A DNA stretch of 64,000 nt from Clostridium beijerinckii (lineage in GTDB: Bacteria > Bacillota > Clostridia > Clostridiales > Clostridiaceae). The DNA lies in the NCBI GenBank assembly GCA_003129525.1, contig CP029329.1, positions 920,001-984,000 of the forward strand, written 5' to 3'. The translations under genes and the position numbers were made by a program. The notes beneath the pieces are model-generated. The model was not told where the DNA came from. It worked only from the letters and a program-made list of their open reading frames with translations, and ran no database searches. Positions 55,094 through 64,000 of this stretch are shown one piece after another; the stretch's first letter is position 1; each line of letters begins with the position of its first letter.

Positions 55094-56260
55094 ATGGAAG
55101 TTTATTTAGATAATTCCTCAACAACTTTTCCTAAACCAAAGCAAGTTGTTGATAGTATGTATAATTATATGCTTAATATAGGTGGTAATGCTGGACGTGG
55201 AAATTATAGTAACTCTCTCCAAAGTAATCGCTATCTATATGATGCAAGAGAAATTATTTGTGACTTTTTTGGATATGATTCTCCTAGTAATGTTATTTTT
55301 ACAAGTAATGTTACTATATCTTTAAATATATTAATTAAAGGTATATTGAAACCTGGAGATCATGTAATAACTTCTTCAATGGAACATAATTCTGTCATTA
55401 GACCACTTTTTTCATGTAAAGAACAACTTCAAATTAAATTAGATATATTAAAAGCAAATCCCTTTGGATTTGTTAATATAAATGATTTGAAAAGTAAAAT
55501 TAATTGTAAAACAAAATTAGTTATAATAACTCAGGCATCAAACGTTACAGGTTCAATTCAAGACATACAAGGTATAGGAAAAATGTGTAATGATAATAAT
55601 ATATTTTTCATTGTTGATTCTTCTCAAGGTGCAGGCGTCTTAGATCTTAATATGAAAGATGTAAAAGCTAATGCAATAGCTTTTACAGGTCATAAAAGCT
55701 TATTAGGACCACAGGGCATTGGAGGTTTTATATTAGATTCTAAATTCAATTCATGTTGCTCTAGTCTGCTACAAGGTGGCACTGGAAGCCTTTCTTCCTC
55801 TCTGAAGCAGCCTGATTTCTTGCCAGATAAATTTGAATGTGGAACTCATAATCTTCCAGGTATAGTTGGATTAGCTGAGGGAATTAAATACATAAATTCT
55901 ATTGGCCTAAATACTATATATGAACATAATAATTATTTAATAAAGTATTTATTAAACGGCTTATTAAGCATTGATGGAATAACTGTTTATGGAGACTTAT
56001 CTGGAGAGATGTTAACTACATGTATATCTATAAATATCGACTCTTTAGATTCTTCAGAAGTTGGATACAATCTTGAATGCAATGGTATTAAAACTAGATG
56101 TGGTTTGCATTGTGCTCCTTTAGCACATAGAACTATAGGTTCTTATCCCAATGGTACTGTAAGATTAAGCATAAGTTATTTTACATCTAAAGAGGAAATT
56201 GACTATACACTCCTGATTTTAAATAAAATTGCCAATCATAAAAAAATTCAATTAAGATAA
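55094..56260 (+). CDS. Class V aminotransferase, cysteine desulfurase-like
   Basis: A 388-residue PLP enzyme of the SufS/CsdA-like group. YLDNSSTTFPKPKQVVDSMY opens the fold; EHNSVIRPL has the PLP-stacking His, DSSQGAGVLDLN the Asp, and FTGHKSLLGPQGIGGFIL the Lys. The active-site Cys is in RCGLHCAPLAH, with the RxGxxCAP pattern of the group that includes selenocysteine lyases. It starts 9 bp after the LysE gene. The sulfur acceptor is unknown; DUF3343 next door may be one. Confidence 0.9.
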   Translation: MEVYLDNSSTTFPKPKQVVDSMYNYMLNIGGNAGRGNYSNSLQSNRYLYDAREIICDFFGYDSPSNVIFTSNVTISLNILIKGILKPGDHVITSSMEHNSVIRPLFSCKEQLQIKLDILKANPFGFVNINDLKSKINCKTKLVIITQASNVTGSIQDIQGIGKMCNDNNIFFIVDSSQGAGVLDLNMKDVKANAIAFTGHKSLLGPQGIGGFILDSKFNSCCSSLLQGGTGSLSSSLKQPDFLPDKFECGTHNLPGIVGLAEGIKYINSIGLNTIYEHNNYLIKYLLNGLLSIDGITVYGDLSGEMLTTCISINIDSLDSSEVGYNLECNGIKTRCGLHCAPLAHRTIGSYPNGTVRLSISYFTSKEEIDYTLLILNKIANHKKIQLR

Positions 56261-56295
56261 CTTCATAATTAAATTTTCATATTTAATCATGAATA

Positions 56296-56335
56296 AAACC
56301 TCCTTTATTGGAAATAAATCTAATAAAGGAGGTTT
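56296..56335 (+). promoter_or_regulatory. Hairpin that buries the yyaC ribosome site
   Basis: AAACCTCCTTTATT (56296-56309) and AATAAAGGAGGTTT (56322-56335) pair over all 14 bases with a 12-nt loop. The right arm contains the whole AAAGGAGG site of yyaC (ATG at 56340). It may limit translation of read-through mRNA, or act as a weak terminator. Confidence 0.75.
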
Positions 56336-56339
56336 ATTT

Positions 56340-56921
56340 ATGTGTGAAGGCTTTTCTATAGATGCATTATCAATTAATTCATCTATTAAAATTAAAAATT
56401 ATCTATTAAAAGAATTAAATCCAATAATAGCTCAAAATAGACCAATTATATTTGTTTGCATCGGAACTGACAGGTCTACTGGTGATTCCCTTGGGCCCTT
56501 GGTTGGATACAGATTAAAATACTTATCTAAAAATAATATTCATATTTATGGAACATTAGAGCATCCAATCCACGCAAATAATATTGTGGAATCATTAGAT
56601 GAAATTAGATTTAATTTTGTTAATCCATATATAGTTGCAATTGATTCATGTTTAGGTTGCTTAAATAATATTGGTAAAGTATTTATACAAAAGAAGGCTC
56701 TTTTGCCTGGTTTGGCAATGAATAAATCACTCCCTTCGGTTGGGGAAATGAGCATAACTGGTATTGTTAATATATCAGGAACCTTTGAATTTTTAGTCTT
56801 ACAAAACACTAGATTATATACTGTAATGACTTTAGCTGATGCAATTTCTAAAGGAATATCCTATTTTATTATGAAAAGTTTAGATACCCCTCATTCAACT
56901 GCTAAAAATTTATTAATGTGA
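56340..56921 (+). CDS. yyaC: Spore protease-like YyaC
   Basis: A 193-residue protein of the YyaC family (DUF1256). PIIFVCIGTDRSTGDSLGPL, GTLEHPIHANNI, and IVAIDSCLGCLNNIG, then SVGEMSITGIVNISG match YyaC; the fold is like the GPR/HybD maturation proteases. In Bacillus the gene lies near parB and is expressed in sporulation. The ATG at 56340 follows AAAGGAGG; this site is inside a strong hairpin. No sigma-specific promoter is clear. Confidence 0.88.
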   Translation: MCEGFSIDALSINSSIKIKNYLLKELNPIIAQNRPIIFVCIGTDRSTGDSLGPLVGYRLKYLSKNNIHIYGTLEHPIHANNIVESLDEIRFNFVNPYIVAIDSCLGCLNNIGKVFIQKKALLPGLAMNKSLPSVGEMSITGIVNISGTFEFLVLQNTRLYTVMTLADAISKGISYFIMKSLDTPHSTAKNLLM

Positions 56922-56997
56922 AATACTAAGATTTTATTCCATAGTTATAATTTCTATATTTCCTTTCAAGATTTATTTATCAGAGATGGCATAAAAT

Positions 56998-57013
56998 TGT
57001 TTCACGTGAAACA
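56998..57013. promoter_or_regulatory. parS site 1
   Basis: Perfect TGTTTCACGTGAAACA, the ParB (Spo0J) binding site; the symmetry extends several bases more on each side. It lies between yyaC and the DUF4446 gene. Confidence 0.95.
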
Positions 57014-57049
57014 ATTTTACATTAGGTTATTTGAATGTTTACTATTGAT

Positions 57050-57085
57050 TAAAAAATAATAGAGTGCCCAAAAATGGCACTCTAT
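57050..57085 (-). terminator. Terminator after DUF4446/parB transcript
   Basis: ATAGAGTGCC and GGCACTCTAT pair over 7 nt; leftward TATTTTTT follows. Confidence 0.85.
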
Positions 57086-57099
57086 ATAAAATGAAAATT

Positions 57100-57606
57100 T
57101 TATTTATTATCTTTATTTGACGCTTCATTTAAAACGTATAATTCTTCTTCTGAAAGGTCGTATCTTGATATTCCTTTATCAATTGGTTTAGCATAAGTTG
57201 TGCTCTCTTGCCTACCATATATACCAGTTAAAATTACTCCATCATTTTTATCATCTAGCATTGCTATAGAAAAACTCAAATCACTTCCAACGTTCTCAAA
57301 CGCTTTATATCTCATAATAGCTACTTTTTGAATGCAATCTTTTATTTTTATCTCTAATCTTTCACATTCTTTTAGTGCTTTTTCAGAATTTTGCTTCGCA
57401 TCTTCAATACTATTTAACCTATCTAGTAGCATTTCTTCTAAATTACTATTACTAGTTCCCCTCATTAACTTTTTATATCTATTTTCGACTCTACCTACTG
57501 CTTTAAACAAAACTATTACCATTATAAATAATAATATGATTATGATGACCATTCCAACTATCAAATATGGTATTAGCTCATTGATTGTATTAATTAGTAT
57601 ATTCAA
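57100..57606 (-). CDS. DUF4446 family membrane protein
   Basis: A 168-residue protein. One membrane helix (YLIVGMVIIIILLFIMVIVLF) is followed by a coiled-coil (LDRLNSIEDAKQNSEKALKE) and a C-terminal domain with VAIMRYKAFENVGSDLSFSI and NDGVILTGIYGRQEST, the DUF4446 hallmark. It lies next to parB in many clostridia, and both parS sites flank it here. Role unknown; a link to chromosome segregation is only inferred from place. Confidence 0.88.
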   Translation of the reverse strand: MNILINTINELIPYLIVGMVIIIILLFIMVIVLFKAVGRVENRYKKLMRGTSNSNLEEMLLDRLNSIEDAKQNSEKALKECERLEIKIKDCIQKVAIMRYKAFENVGSDLSFSIAMLDDKNDGVILTGIYGRQESTTYAKPIDKGISRYDLSEEELYVLNEASNKDNK

Positions 57607-57629
57607 TCCCTTGTCATTCCTTTCACAAT

Positions 57630-57645
57630 TGTTTCACGTGAAACA
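57630..57645. promoter_or_regulatory. parS site 2
   Basis: A second perfect TGTTTCACGTGAAACA, between the DUF4446 gene and parB. Confidence 0.95.
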
Positions 57646-58503
57646 TTACATATTAATAATATCTAATATTCTTTGTAAATCTTCTTCTGAATAATATTCA
57701 ATTTCTATTTTTCCTTTATTCTTCTTAGCTGAAACATTTACTTTAGTTCCGAAATAATTTTGAAGTTGATTTTTTATTTCCTTATAATACGGATTTAATT
57801 CATTAATATTATCATTAATATTATCTTCTTCTTGTTCATTAACTTTCTTTATCAGTCTCTCCAATTCCCTAACTGATAACTTTTCATCAATTACCTGTTG
57901 TGCTAATTCATACTGCTTTTGTTTATCACTGATAGCAAGGAGCACTCTTCCATGACCTTCTGTAAGAATACTCTCAATTATGTATTGTTGAACTCTTTCA
58001 TCTAAATTTATCAACCTCATTGTATTAGCAATTGCTACTCTTGATTTGCCAATTCTTTTACTTAATTCCTCTTGTGTTATCTTAAAATCATTTAGCAACT
58101 TCCTAAAAGCTAGCGCCTCTTCAATTGGGTTTAAATCTTGACGCTGAATATTTTCTATTAATGAAATCTCTAATATATCCCTATCACTTAGTTCCATTAT
58201 GACTGCAGGTATTTCTTTTAATCCGACCATCTTAGCAGCTCTCCATCTTCTTTCTCCAGCTACTATAATATATTGATCCTCCATATACTTCCTTAAAATC
58301 AAGGGTTGAATTATACCATGAGTTTTTATAGATTCTGCTAATTCCGCTATTTTTTCTGAATCAAACAGTTTTCTTGGCTGTTCTTCATCACTTTTAATTT
58401 TATTTATTGAAATTAATATATTATCATTTTCTTCTCTAAACTCTTCAGTTTCTTCAGGTATTAGTGCACCTAATCCCTTTCCTAAAGTGAATTTTTTTGC
58501 CAT
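57646..58503 (-). CDS. parB: Chromosome partitioning protein ParB (Spo0J)
   Basis: A 285-residue CTP-dependent clamp. LGKGLGALIPE is the typical N-terminus that meets ParA; the CTPase motifs are AGERRWRAAK and LIENIQRQDLNPIEEA; the HTH lies around ITQEELSKRIGKSRVAIANT. The C-terminal dimer domain is complete. It starts 8 bp after parA. Two perfect parS sites are within 700 bp. Confidence 0.95.
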   Translation of the reverse strand: MAKKFTLGKGLGALIPEETEEFREENDNILISINKIKSDEEQPRKLFDSEKIAELAESIKTHGIIQPLILRKYMEDQYIIVAGERRWRAAKMVGLKEIPAVIMELSDRDILEISLIENIQRQDLNPIEEALAFRKLLNDFKITQEELSKRIGKSRVAIANTMRLINLDERVQQYIIESILTEGHGRVLLAISDKQKQYELAQQVIDEKLSVRELERLIKKVNEQEEDNINDNINELNPYYKEIKNQLQNYFGTKVNVSAKKNKGKIEIEYYSEEDLQRILDIINM

Positions 58504-58511
58504 CTTATCAC

Positions 58512-59273
58512 CTACTGCCTTTTTAAAAATTCTTTAGTTAATTTTACGTAGGCTTCTGCACCTTTACATTTCTCATCATATAGCATGATTGGTAATCCAA
58601 AACTTGGTGCTTCAGCTAGTCTTATATTTCTTGAAATGGTTGTTTCATAAACTTTATCCTTGAAATATTTTTGAACTTCTTTTAAAACTTCATTGCTGAG
58701 ATTTGTTCTATAATCAAACATAGTCATTAGAACACCTTCAATCTCTAACTTTTTATTAAGTGATTTTTTAACTAATTGTATAGTATTAACTAATTGACTA
58801 ACACCTTCAAGTGCATAAAATTCACATTGAATTGGAATCAAAACAGAATCAGCACAAGTCAGTGCATTTATTGTTAATACTCCTAAAGATGGTGGACAGT
58901 CAATAAATACATAATCATATTCATCTTTAACTTCATTTAATTTATCTTTTATTATATTTTCCCTGTTGTTTTTATTAATAAGTTCAACTTCAGCTCCTGC
59001 AAGTTCCATAGTTGAAGGTGATATAAATAAGTTTTGAACTAGATCACTCCTTACTATTGAATCCTTAATGGGAGTTTCTGAAATTAAAACATCATAAATG
59101 GATAAATCCAAATTATTCTTATCTAATCCCAATCCACTTGTTGTATTTCCTTGAGGATCTATGTCTATAGTTAAAACCTTATAACCTTCCATTGCTAAAT
59201 ACGCGCATAAGTTTATATTAGTAGTTGTCTTTCCAACTCCGCCTTTTTGATTAAAAATACAAATTGTTTTCAT
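58512..59273 (-). CDS. parA: Chromosome partitioning ATPase ParA (Soj)
   Basis: A 253-residue Walker ATPase. The deviant Walker A is FNQKGGVGKTTTNINLCAYL, with switch I DIDPQGNTTSG and switch II FIDCPPSLGVLTINA. Full length; the ATG follows GGGGGG. It drives origin separation with ParB and in Bacillus also regulates DnaA. First gene of the parAB pair. Confidence 0.96.
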   Translation of the reverse strand: MKTICIFNQKGGVGKTTTNINLCAYLAMEGYKVLTIDIDPQGNTTSGLGLDKNNLDLSIYDVLISETPIKDSIVRSDLVQNLFISPSTMELAGAEVELINKNNRENIIKDKLNEVKDEYDYVFIDCPPSLGVLTINALTCADSVLIPIQCEFYALEGVSQLVNTIQLVKKSLNKKLEIEGVLMTMFDYRTNLSNEVLKEVQKYFKDKVYETTISRNIRLAEAPSFGLPIMLYDEKCKGAEAYVKLTKEFLKRQ

Positions 59274-59494
59274 AGTATGAACGTCCCCCCTTTCCCATAT
59301 TAATATTATATATAGTTTTTTAATATAATAAAAGAATTATGTTCTAAAAAACATAATTAATACAACTTTATCTTATTAAAAATGCATTTTTTAAACTTAT
59401 TTATACCATATAATGTAAAATACATTATTAAACTATAAATGAGCATTTTTTTAGTTATTTATATTTAGTTATTTCATGATTTTACACATAATCA

Positions 59495-59529
59495 AAATTA
59501 AGGCTACATTATTGTAACCTTAACTTTTA
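59495..59529 (-). terminator. noc terminator
   Basis: GTTAAGGTTAC and GTAGCCTTAA pair with one mismatch; leftward TTTTG follows. The remaining 59274-59494 is AT-rich with no gene and should hold the parA promoter. Confidence 0.6.
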
Positions 59530-59552
59530 CTACTTTAATTTACCATTTAATT

Positions 59553-60377
59553 TTATTTTTTTACTTTGGGAATTTTAACTGTTACCTCTATAAAATCAAC
59601 TTCATCTTTATAAGTATATTCCGCTGGTATATCAAACTTTTGTAACACTTGTTTAATTGTATTTACATATAATTTTGCTGGTAAAACACTTTTTATATTT
59701 CTTTTTCCCTTATTCTTTAATTGTTCCCCTGCTAATTTAAGTAATTCTCCATTAATAAGCTCTTCTGTTTTTTTTACATTTAACCCATACTTTATTACTT
59801 TTTGAACAATTACTAATTGCAATTCTTTGTTTGGAACAGTAAGCAATGCTCTTGAATGTCTTTCTGTTAATTTGTTTTTCAAACATATTTCTCTAACTTC
59901 TGGGGGTAATTTTAATAATCTTAATTTATTAGCAATTGTAGATTGCTTTTTTCCCATTTTTTTTGCCAGTTCATCTTGTGTGAAATTATGATCGGTAATC
60001 AAATTATAATATGCTTCTGCTTCCTCAAAATAATTTAAATCTTCTCTTTGCAGATTTTCTAATAAAGCTATTTGTGCTGACTCAGAATCTGTTATGTCGA
60101 TAACATTACAAGGAACTGTTTCTAGGTTAGCTAATTTGGCAGCTCTAAGTCTTCTTTCTCCAGCTACTAGTTCAAAGATTTCTCCTCTCTTCCTTACTGT
60201 AAGTGGTTGAATTATTCCATATTGCTTAATTGATTGTGATAATTCTTCAATTGCTTCTTCATTAAAATATTTACGTGGTTGATAAATATTTGGAATCACT
60301 TCGTCTGTATTGATTTTAACTATTTCATTATTCATGTTCCCAACCCATCCCTTATTAAAATACTGTGACATATTCAC
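59553..60377 (-). CDS. noc: Nucleoid occlusion protein Noc (ParB paralog)
   Basis: A 274-residue ParB-like clamp. VIPNIYQPRKYFNEEAIEEL, VAGERRLRAAK and LLENLQREDLNYFEEAEAY are conserved, and the HTH is NFTQDELAKKMGKKQSTIAN. The N-terminus MSQYFNKGWVGN can form the short amphipathic membrane helix known in Bacillus Noc, so the long start (60377, GTG, or ATG at 60371) is kept although the ribosome site is poor; an ATG at residue 15 would remove the helix. Place beside rsmG is normal. No CCCGGG-type Noc site was seen nearby. Confidence 0.88.
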   Translation of the reverse strand: MNMSQYFNKGWVGNMNNEIVKINTDEVIPNIYQPRKYFNEEAIEELSQSIKQYGIIQPLTVRKRGEIFELVAGERRLRAAKLANLETVPCNVIDITDSESAQIALLENLQREDLNYFEEAEAYYNLITDHNFTQDELAKKMGKKQSTIANKLRLLKLPPEVREICLKNKLTERHSRALLTVPNKELQLVIVQKVIKYGLNVKKTEELINGELLKLAGEQLKNKGKRNIKSVLPAKLYVNTIKQVLQKFDIPAEYTYKDEVDFIEVTVKIPKVKK

Positions 60378-60473
60378 TTGATACTACTTACATTTATTCT
60401 ACTATGACTATATTTTTCCTCTTTATTTTATTATAAATTAATTTATATAATTATCTTCACATTATTTTACATA

Positions 60474-61193
60474 TTATTTCAGTGGATTTTTAGTTATTGA
60501 TCCTGCTTTTCTTGGATATGTCTTAGAACATATTCCTATTTTCTTTACTACAACTAAATTATGTCTTAGTTCCGTGTCCTCAATATTGACCTCACAAATA
60601 TCTATCAATTGTCCACCAAGAATTTTAATTGCGCCTTCGCTATCTTTGATTTCTTGGTCAACTGACGGTCCTTTTAACGCAATGAAATTTCCACCAATTT
60701 TTACGTATGGTAAACATAATTCAGATAATACACTCATATTGGCAACTGCTCTAGATGTTGCTATATCGAACTTTTCTCGTAATTTACGGTCTCTTGCTCC
60801 GTCCTCTGCTCTTGAATGAATTGTTGTTACATTAGATAGTCCTAGCTTATTTATAACAGTATTTAAAAAATTAATTCGCTTATTTAAAGAATCTAATAGT
60901 GTAACTTTTATATCATCTTTCATAATAGCAATTGGTAATCCTGGGAATCCTGCACCTGTGCCAACATCTATTAACGTATTAGCACTTTTTAATTCATCTC
61001 TTTTAAATGCTTTTATACAATCTATAAAATGCTTCTTAATTACTTCTTCATCCTCTATTATAGCTGTTAAATTTATATTTTCATTCCACTCTTGAAGAAG
61101 TTTCATATAAATTATAAATTTTTCATATTGTTCTTTTGATAGCTGTAAACCAACATCTTCTGCTGATTTAGACATTAAATCATAAAAATCCAT
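60474..61193 (-). CDS. rsmG: 16S rRNA G527 N7-methyltransferase
   Basis: A 239-residue methyltransferase. [26 protein letters not shown] (SAM loop), [20 protein letters not shown] and [19 protein letters not shown] are diagnostic. It modifies the 530 loop. The ATG follows GGAGGATTT, 17 bp after mnmG. Confidence 0.96.
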   Translation of the reverse strand: MDFYDLMSKSAEDVGLQLSKEQYEKFIIYMKLLQEWNENINLTAIIEDEEVIKKHFIDCIKAFKRDELKSANTLIDVGTGAGFPGLPIAIMKDDIKVTLLDSLNKRINFLNTVINKLGLSNVTTIHSRAEDGARDRKLREKFDIATSRAVANMSVLSELCLPYVKIGGNFIALKGPSVDQEIKDSEGAIKILGGQLIDICEVNIEDTELRHNLVVVKKIGICSKTYPRKAGSITKNPLK

Positions 61194-61210
61194 AAATCCT
61201 CCATTACTAA

Positions 61211-63097
61211 TTAAGATTGTTTATTATAATGATGTTCAAGATAAATAAGTAGAACTGAAATATCAGCTGGTGATACACCAGAAATACGTGATGCTTGCCC
61301 TATACTAATTGGTTTGATATTATTTAGCTTTTGCTCAGCTTCTGTCCTCAACCCTTTAATATGGCTATAATCAATATCGTTAGGCAATAACTTCTTTTCA
61401 AACTTTTTAAACTGAGACACTTGTTCAAGTTGACTCTGAATATATCCCTCATATTTTGTAAGTATATTAATTTGTTCTCCAACATCATCAGGTAATTGTG
61501 GTCTTTCAGTATCTAATTCTGCTAAATCAAAATAATTTAATTCTGGCCTTTGCATCAATTCATAAAAACTAGTAGGTTTTCTTAATCCTGCTGAATTTAA
61601 TGAAAGTAAAAATTCATTTACTTCTTTTTTATTTGTTACTTTTAATTTTTTTAATCTCTCTAATTCATTTTCAACGTTTTGTTTCCTTGTTAAAAATCTA
61701 GTGTATCTTTCTTCTGTGACTAATCCAATCCCATGCCCCATATCAGTTAATCTAAAATCAGCATTGTCTTGCCTTAATAGCAATCTATACTCTGCTCTAG
61801 ATGTCATCATTCTATATGGTTCATTAGTTCCCTTAGTCACTAAATCATCTATTAAAACTCCTATATAAGCATCAGAACGAGTCAATATTAATGGCTCTTG
61901 GTCTTTAACTTTTAATGCAGCATTTATCCCCGCAACTAATCCTTGTGCTCCTGCCTCTTCATATCCCGAACTTCCATTAAGTTGACCTGCTCCATATAAC
62001 CCCTCAATGTTTTTAAATTCTAGCGTAGGCTTTAACTGTATAGGATCAATTGAATCATATTCAATTGCATATGCAGTTCTCATCATTTCAACATTTTCAA
62101 GTCCAGGTAATGTTTTAAGCATATTAATTTGAACTTCTTCAGGTAATGATGAAGAAAATCCTCCTACATACATCTCTAATGTATCAATTCCTTCTGGCTC
62201 AATAAATACTTGATGCTGAGGCTTATCTGGAAATCTCATTATCTTATCTTCAACAGACGGACAATATCTAGGTCCTATTCCTTTTATACTTCCATTATAA
62301 ATTGGTGATCTATCTATATTTTCCCGAATTATTTTACTCGTTTCTTCGTTTGTATAAGTTAAATAACAAGATACTTGTTCCTTTTTTAAATTCTCATTCA
62401 TAAATGAAAAAGGCACTATCTTATCATCACCCTTTTGTTCTATCATTTTTGAAAAATCTACAGATTTTCTATTTATCCTAGCTGGAGTTCCTGTTTTAAA
62501 TCTTCTTAATGTAACTCCTAAATTTAATAATGATTGAGACAAATCATTTGCTGGAAATAATCCATTAGGACCTCCACTATATGATACTTCTCCAATAATA
62601 ATCTTTCCCTTTAAATATGTACCTGTTGCTAGTATTACTGCTTTACATTTAAAAATGGCACCATTTTTAGTAACTACACCTGTTACTTTTCCATCTTCGA
62701 CATTAAGCTCTGTAACTTCAATTTGTCTTATTTTAAGGTTTTCTTGTTCTTCTAAAATTCTCTTCATTCTAAACTGATAATCCTTCTTATCAGCTTGAGC
62801 TCTTAATGAATGAACCGCTGGTCCCTTTGAAGTATTTAACATTCTTGATTGAATAAATGTATTATCAATGTTAATTCCCATCTCTCCACCAAGTGCATCA
62901 ATTTCCCTAACTAAATGTCCCTTTGCAGTACCACCTATATTAGGATTGCAAGGCATTAGTGCTATTGAATCTAAATTTATAGTACATACTAAAGTATTAA
63001 GTCCTAATCTTGATGAAGCTAGTGCAGCCTCACAACCTGCATGACCAGCTCCAACAACTATTACATCAAATTGCCCACCATCATAATTTACTGCCAT
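61211..63097 (-). CDS. mnmG: tRNA uridine-5-carboxymethylaminomethyl enzyme MnmG (GidA)
   Basis: A 628-residue FAD protein that with MnmE makes the cmnm5 group at wobble U34. The FAD loop is [20 protein letters not shown], and family motifs [30 protein letters not shown] and [15 protein letters not shown] are present, with both conserved Cys regions. Full length. Follows mnmE by 9 bp. Confidence 0.97.
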   Translation of the reverse strand: MAVNYDGGQFDVIVVGAGHAGCEAALASSRLGLNTLVCTINLDSIALMPCNPNIGGTAKGHLVREIDALGGEMGINIDNTFIQSRMLNTSKGPAVHSLRAQADKKDYQFRMKRILEEQENLKIRQIEVTELNVEDGKVTGVVTKNGAIFKCKAVILATGTYLKGKIIIGEVSYSGGPNGLFPANDLSQSLLNLGVTLRRFKTGTPARINRKSVDFSKMIEQKGDDKIVPFSFMNENLKKEQVSCYLTYTNEETSKIIRENIDRSPIYNGSIKGIGPRYCPSVEDKIMRFPDKPQHQVFIEPEGIDTLEMYVGGFSSSLPEEVQINMLKTLPGLENVEMMRTAYAIEYDSIDPIQLKPTLEFKNIEGLYGAGQLNGSSGYEEAGAQGLVAGINAALKVKDQEPLILTRSDAYIGVLIDDLVTKGTNEPYRMMTSRAEYRLLLRQDNADFRLTDMGHGIGLVTEERYTRFLTRKQNVENELERLKKLKVTNKKEVNEFLLSLNSAGLRKPTSFYELMQRPELNYFDLAELDTERPQLPDDVGEQINILTKYEGYIQSQLEQVSQFKKFEKKLLPNDIDYSHIKGLRTEAEQKLNNIKPISIGQASRISGVSPADISVLLIYLEHHYNKQS

Positions 63098-63106
63098 TGC
63101 TTTTAC

Positions 63107-64000
63107 CTACTTTCCTACACAAAATTCACTGAAAATCTTATTTAATAAATCTTCCTCTAATTCATCACCTGTTATTTCACCTAGTGCTTTCATAGCTGCT
63201 GTTATATAAATTGATATTAAATCGAGATATTCATTAGCATTAACTCTACTTAAAGCTGTATCGCAATTTTCCAATGCTCTATATAATGCCTGTTTATGCC
63301 TTGTATTTGAAATAATTAGACTTTCTGAATTTATTTCTCCATTAAAAAATAAATTCTTAATCTCTCTTTTTAAGTCGTCTATCCCTTTTCCCGTTTTTGC
63401 AGATATATCTATCTTATTATTTAGGTTACATACTATTTCTTGTGATACTTTTATATCTAAATCTATCTTGTTTAATAATACTATGTATTTCCTATTCCTT
63501 ATTTTGTCAATTATAGCTTTATCATCATCATCTATCTCTCTAGATGTATCAAGCATTAATATTATTAAGTCTGCCTCTTCAATCTTTTCTTTTGACTTCT
63601 CTACACCTATTTTTTCAACTATATCCTCTGTATCTCTTATTCCTGCAGTATCAGTTATTCTAATAGGTATTCCGTCAAGATTTATATATTCTTCAATCAC
63701 GTCTCTAGTTGTTCCAGGAACATCTGTTACTATTGCCCTTTTTTCTCTTAATAATGCATTGAGTAACGATGATTTACCAACATTGGGTTTCCCAACAATA
63801 ACTATATTAATACCATCTCTTATAATTTTTCCTTCATCCGCATTTGATAATAAGTATTTTATCTTTAAAATCGTCTTATCAATACCTTCTTTAATTTGAA
63901 GAACTAAATTATCATCAATAATATCTTCATCATCTTCTGTAAAATCAACTGCATATTCAATTAAAGCTAATACATTTAATAAATATTTTCTTAATTCTGC
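63107..64000 (-). CDS. mnmE: tRNA modification GTPase MnmE (TrmE), 5' part outside the window
   Basis: The gene runs off the right edge; about 297 C-terminal residues are present. The frame is open from the stop at 63107 to the edge. G-domain motifs: [14 protein letters not shown] (G1), TTRDVIEEY (G2), DTAGIRDT (G3), NKID (G4). The C-terminus ends FCVGK, the conserved Cys motif needed for tRNA modification. A GTG at 63700 is internal and not the real start. First gene in the leftward mnmEG-rsmG-noc order. Confidence 0.96.
   Translation of the reverse strand, partial: AELRKYLLNVLALIEYAVDFTEDDEDIIDDNLVLQIKEGIDKTILKIKYLLSNADEGKIIRDGINIVIVGKPNVGKSSLLNALLREKRAIVTDVPGTTRDVIEEYINLDGIPIRITDTAGIRDTEDIVEKIGVEKSKEKIEEADLIILMLDTSREIDDDDKAIIDKIRNRKYIVLLNKIDLDIKVSQEIVCNLNNKIDISAKTGKGIDDLKREIKNLFFNGEINSESLIISNTRHKQALYRALENCDTALSRVNANEYLDLISIYITAAMKALGEITGDELEEDLLNKIFSEFCVGK

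Noticed and set aside
63107-63700. A short 197-residue GTPase gene
   Set aside because: The frame continues without a stop to the window edge and contains the G1 motif upstream; it is the 3' part of mnmE, and the GTG at 63700 is internal.

Overview
This is AT-rich DNA from a low-GC, spore-forming Firmicute, most likely Clostridium sensu stricto and closest in feel to the C. butyricum / C. beijerinckii group. The pointers are strong AGGAGG ribosome sites, dense T-tailed hairpin terminators, spore-linked genes (yyaC, a spore-type Lon protease) and the order mnmE-mnmG-rsmG-noc-parA-parB. The species call is inference. The right end lies close to the chromosome origin: two perfect parS sites are present and nearly all genes from 44 to 64 kb read leftward, away from the origin.

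Layout. 0-1 kb: decayed pdxS-pdxT. 1-7 kb: an RNA methyltransferase and a complete livJHMGF branched-chain amino acid transporter. 7.5-9.7 kb: membrane pyrophosphatase. 9.8-13.4 kb: a decayed glycyl-radical enzyme / fructose-6-phosphate aldolase locus that keeps an intact activase and a DeoR regulator with candidate operators. 13.5-20 kb: serC, a DUF2798 membrane protein, a recA relic, an operon of a small CarD/Tudor-like protein, an N-terminally truncated RpoD-like sigma factor and a CarD-family protein, an isolated RemA, an orphan Rossmann-fold protein, and two copies of a tiny promoter-hairpin-terminator RNA element. 20-31 kb: rlmH, an MFS pump with an operator palindrome, a SEC-C protein, yycJ, murA, and small proteins including a dUTPase-like protein lacking all its metal ligands, then a subtilisin-like protease. 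30.7-34.2 kb: a DnaD-domain protein and a helicase loader, followed by an 11-gene tRNA array (Glu-Val-Asp-Thr repeated). 34-41 kb: an FAD oxidoreductase, acyl-ACP thioesterase, an IS1182-type element, a DUF1858 protein and purA. 41-43 kb: a tnpB relic directly upstream of malic enzyme, then five DnaA boxes spaced 25-26 bp apart.

44-64 kb is the conserved origin-proximal block: proC, dnaB, a Lon-family protease, rplI, gdpP, a MazG-like protein, rpsR-ssb-rpsF with a probable S6:S18 leader, DUF951, MscS, DUF3343, LysE, a cysteine desulfurase-like enzyme, yyaC (ribosome site buried in a hairpin), DUF4446, parB, parA, noc, rsmG, mnmG and the 3' part of mnmE.

The most unusual points are the periodic DnaA-box array, the CarD-sigma operon, the duplicated mini-RNA, the GRE scar with a surviving activase, and the catalytically stripped dUTPase-like protein. 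All homology statements come from reading the translations; no database search was run.
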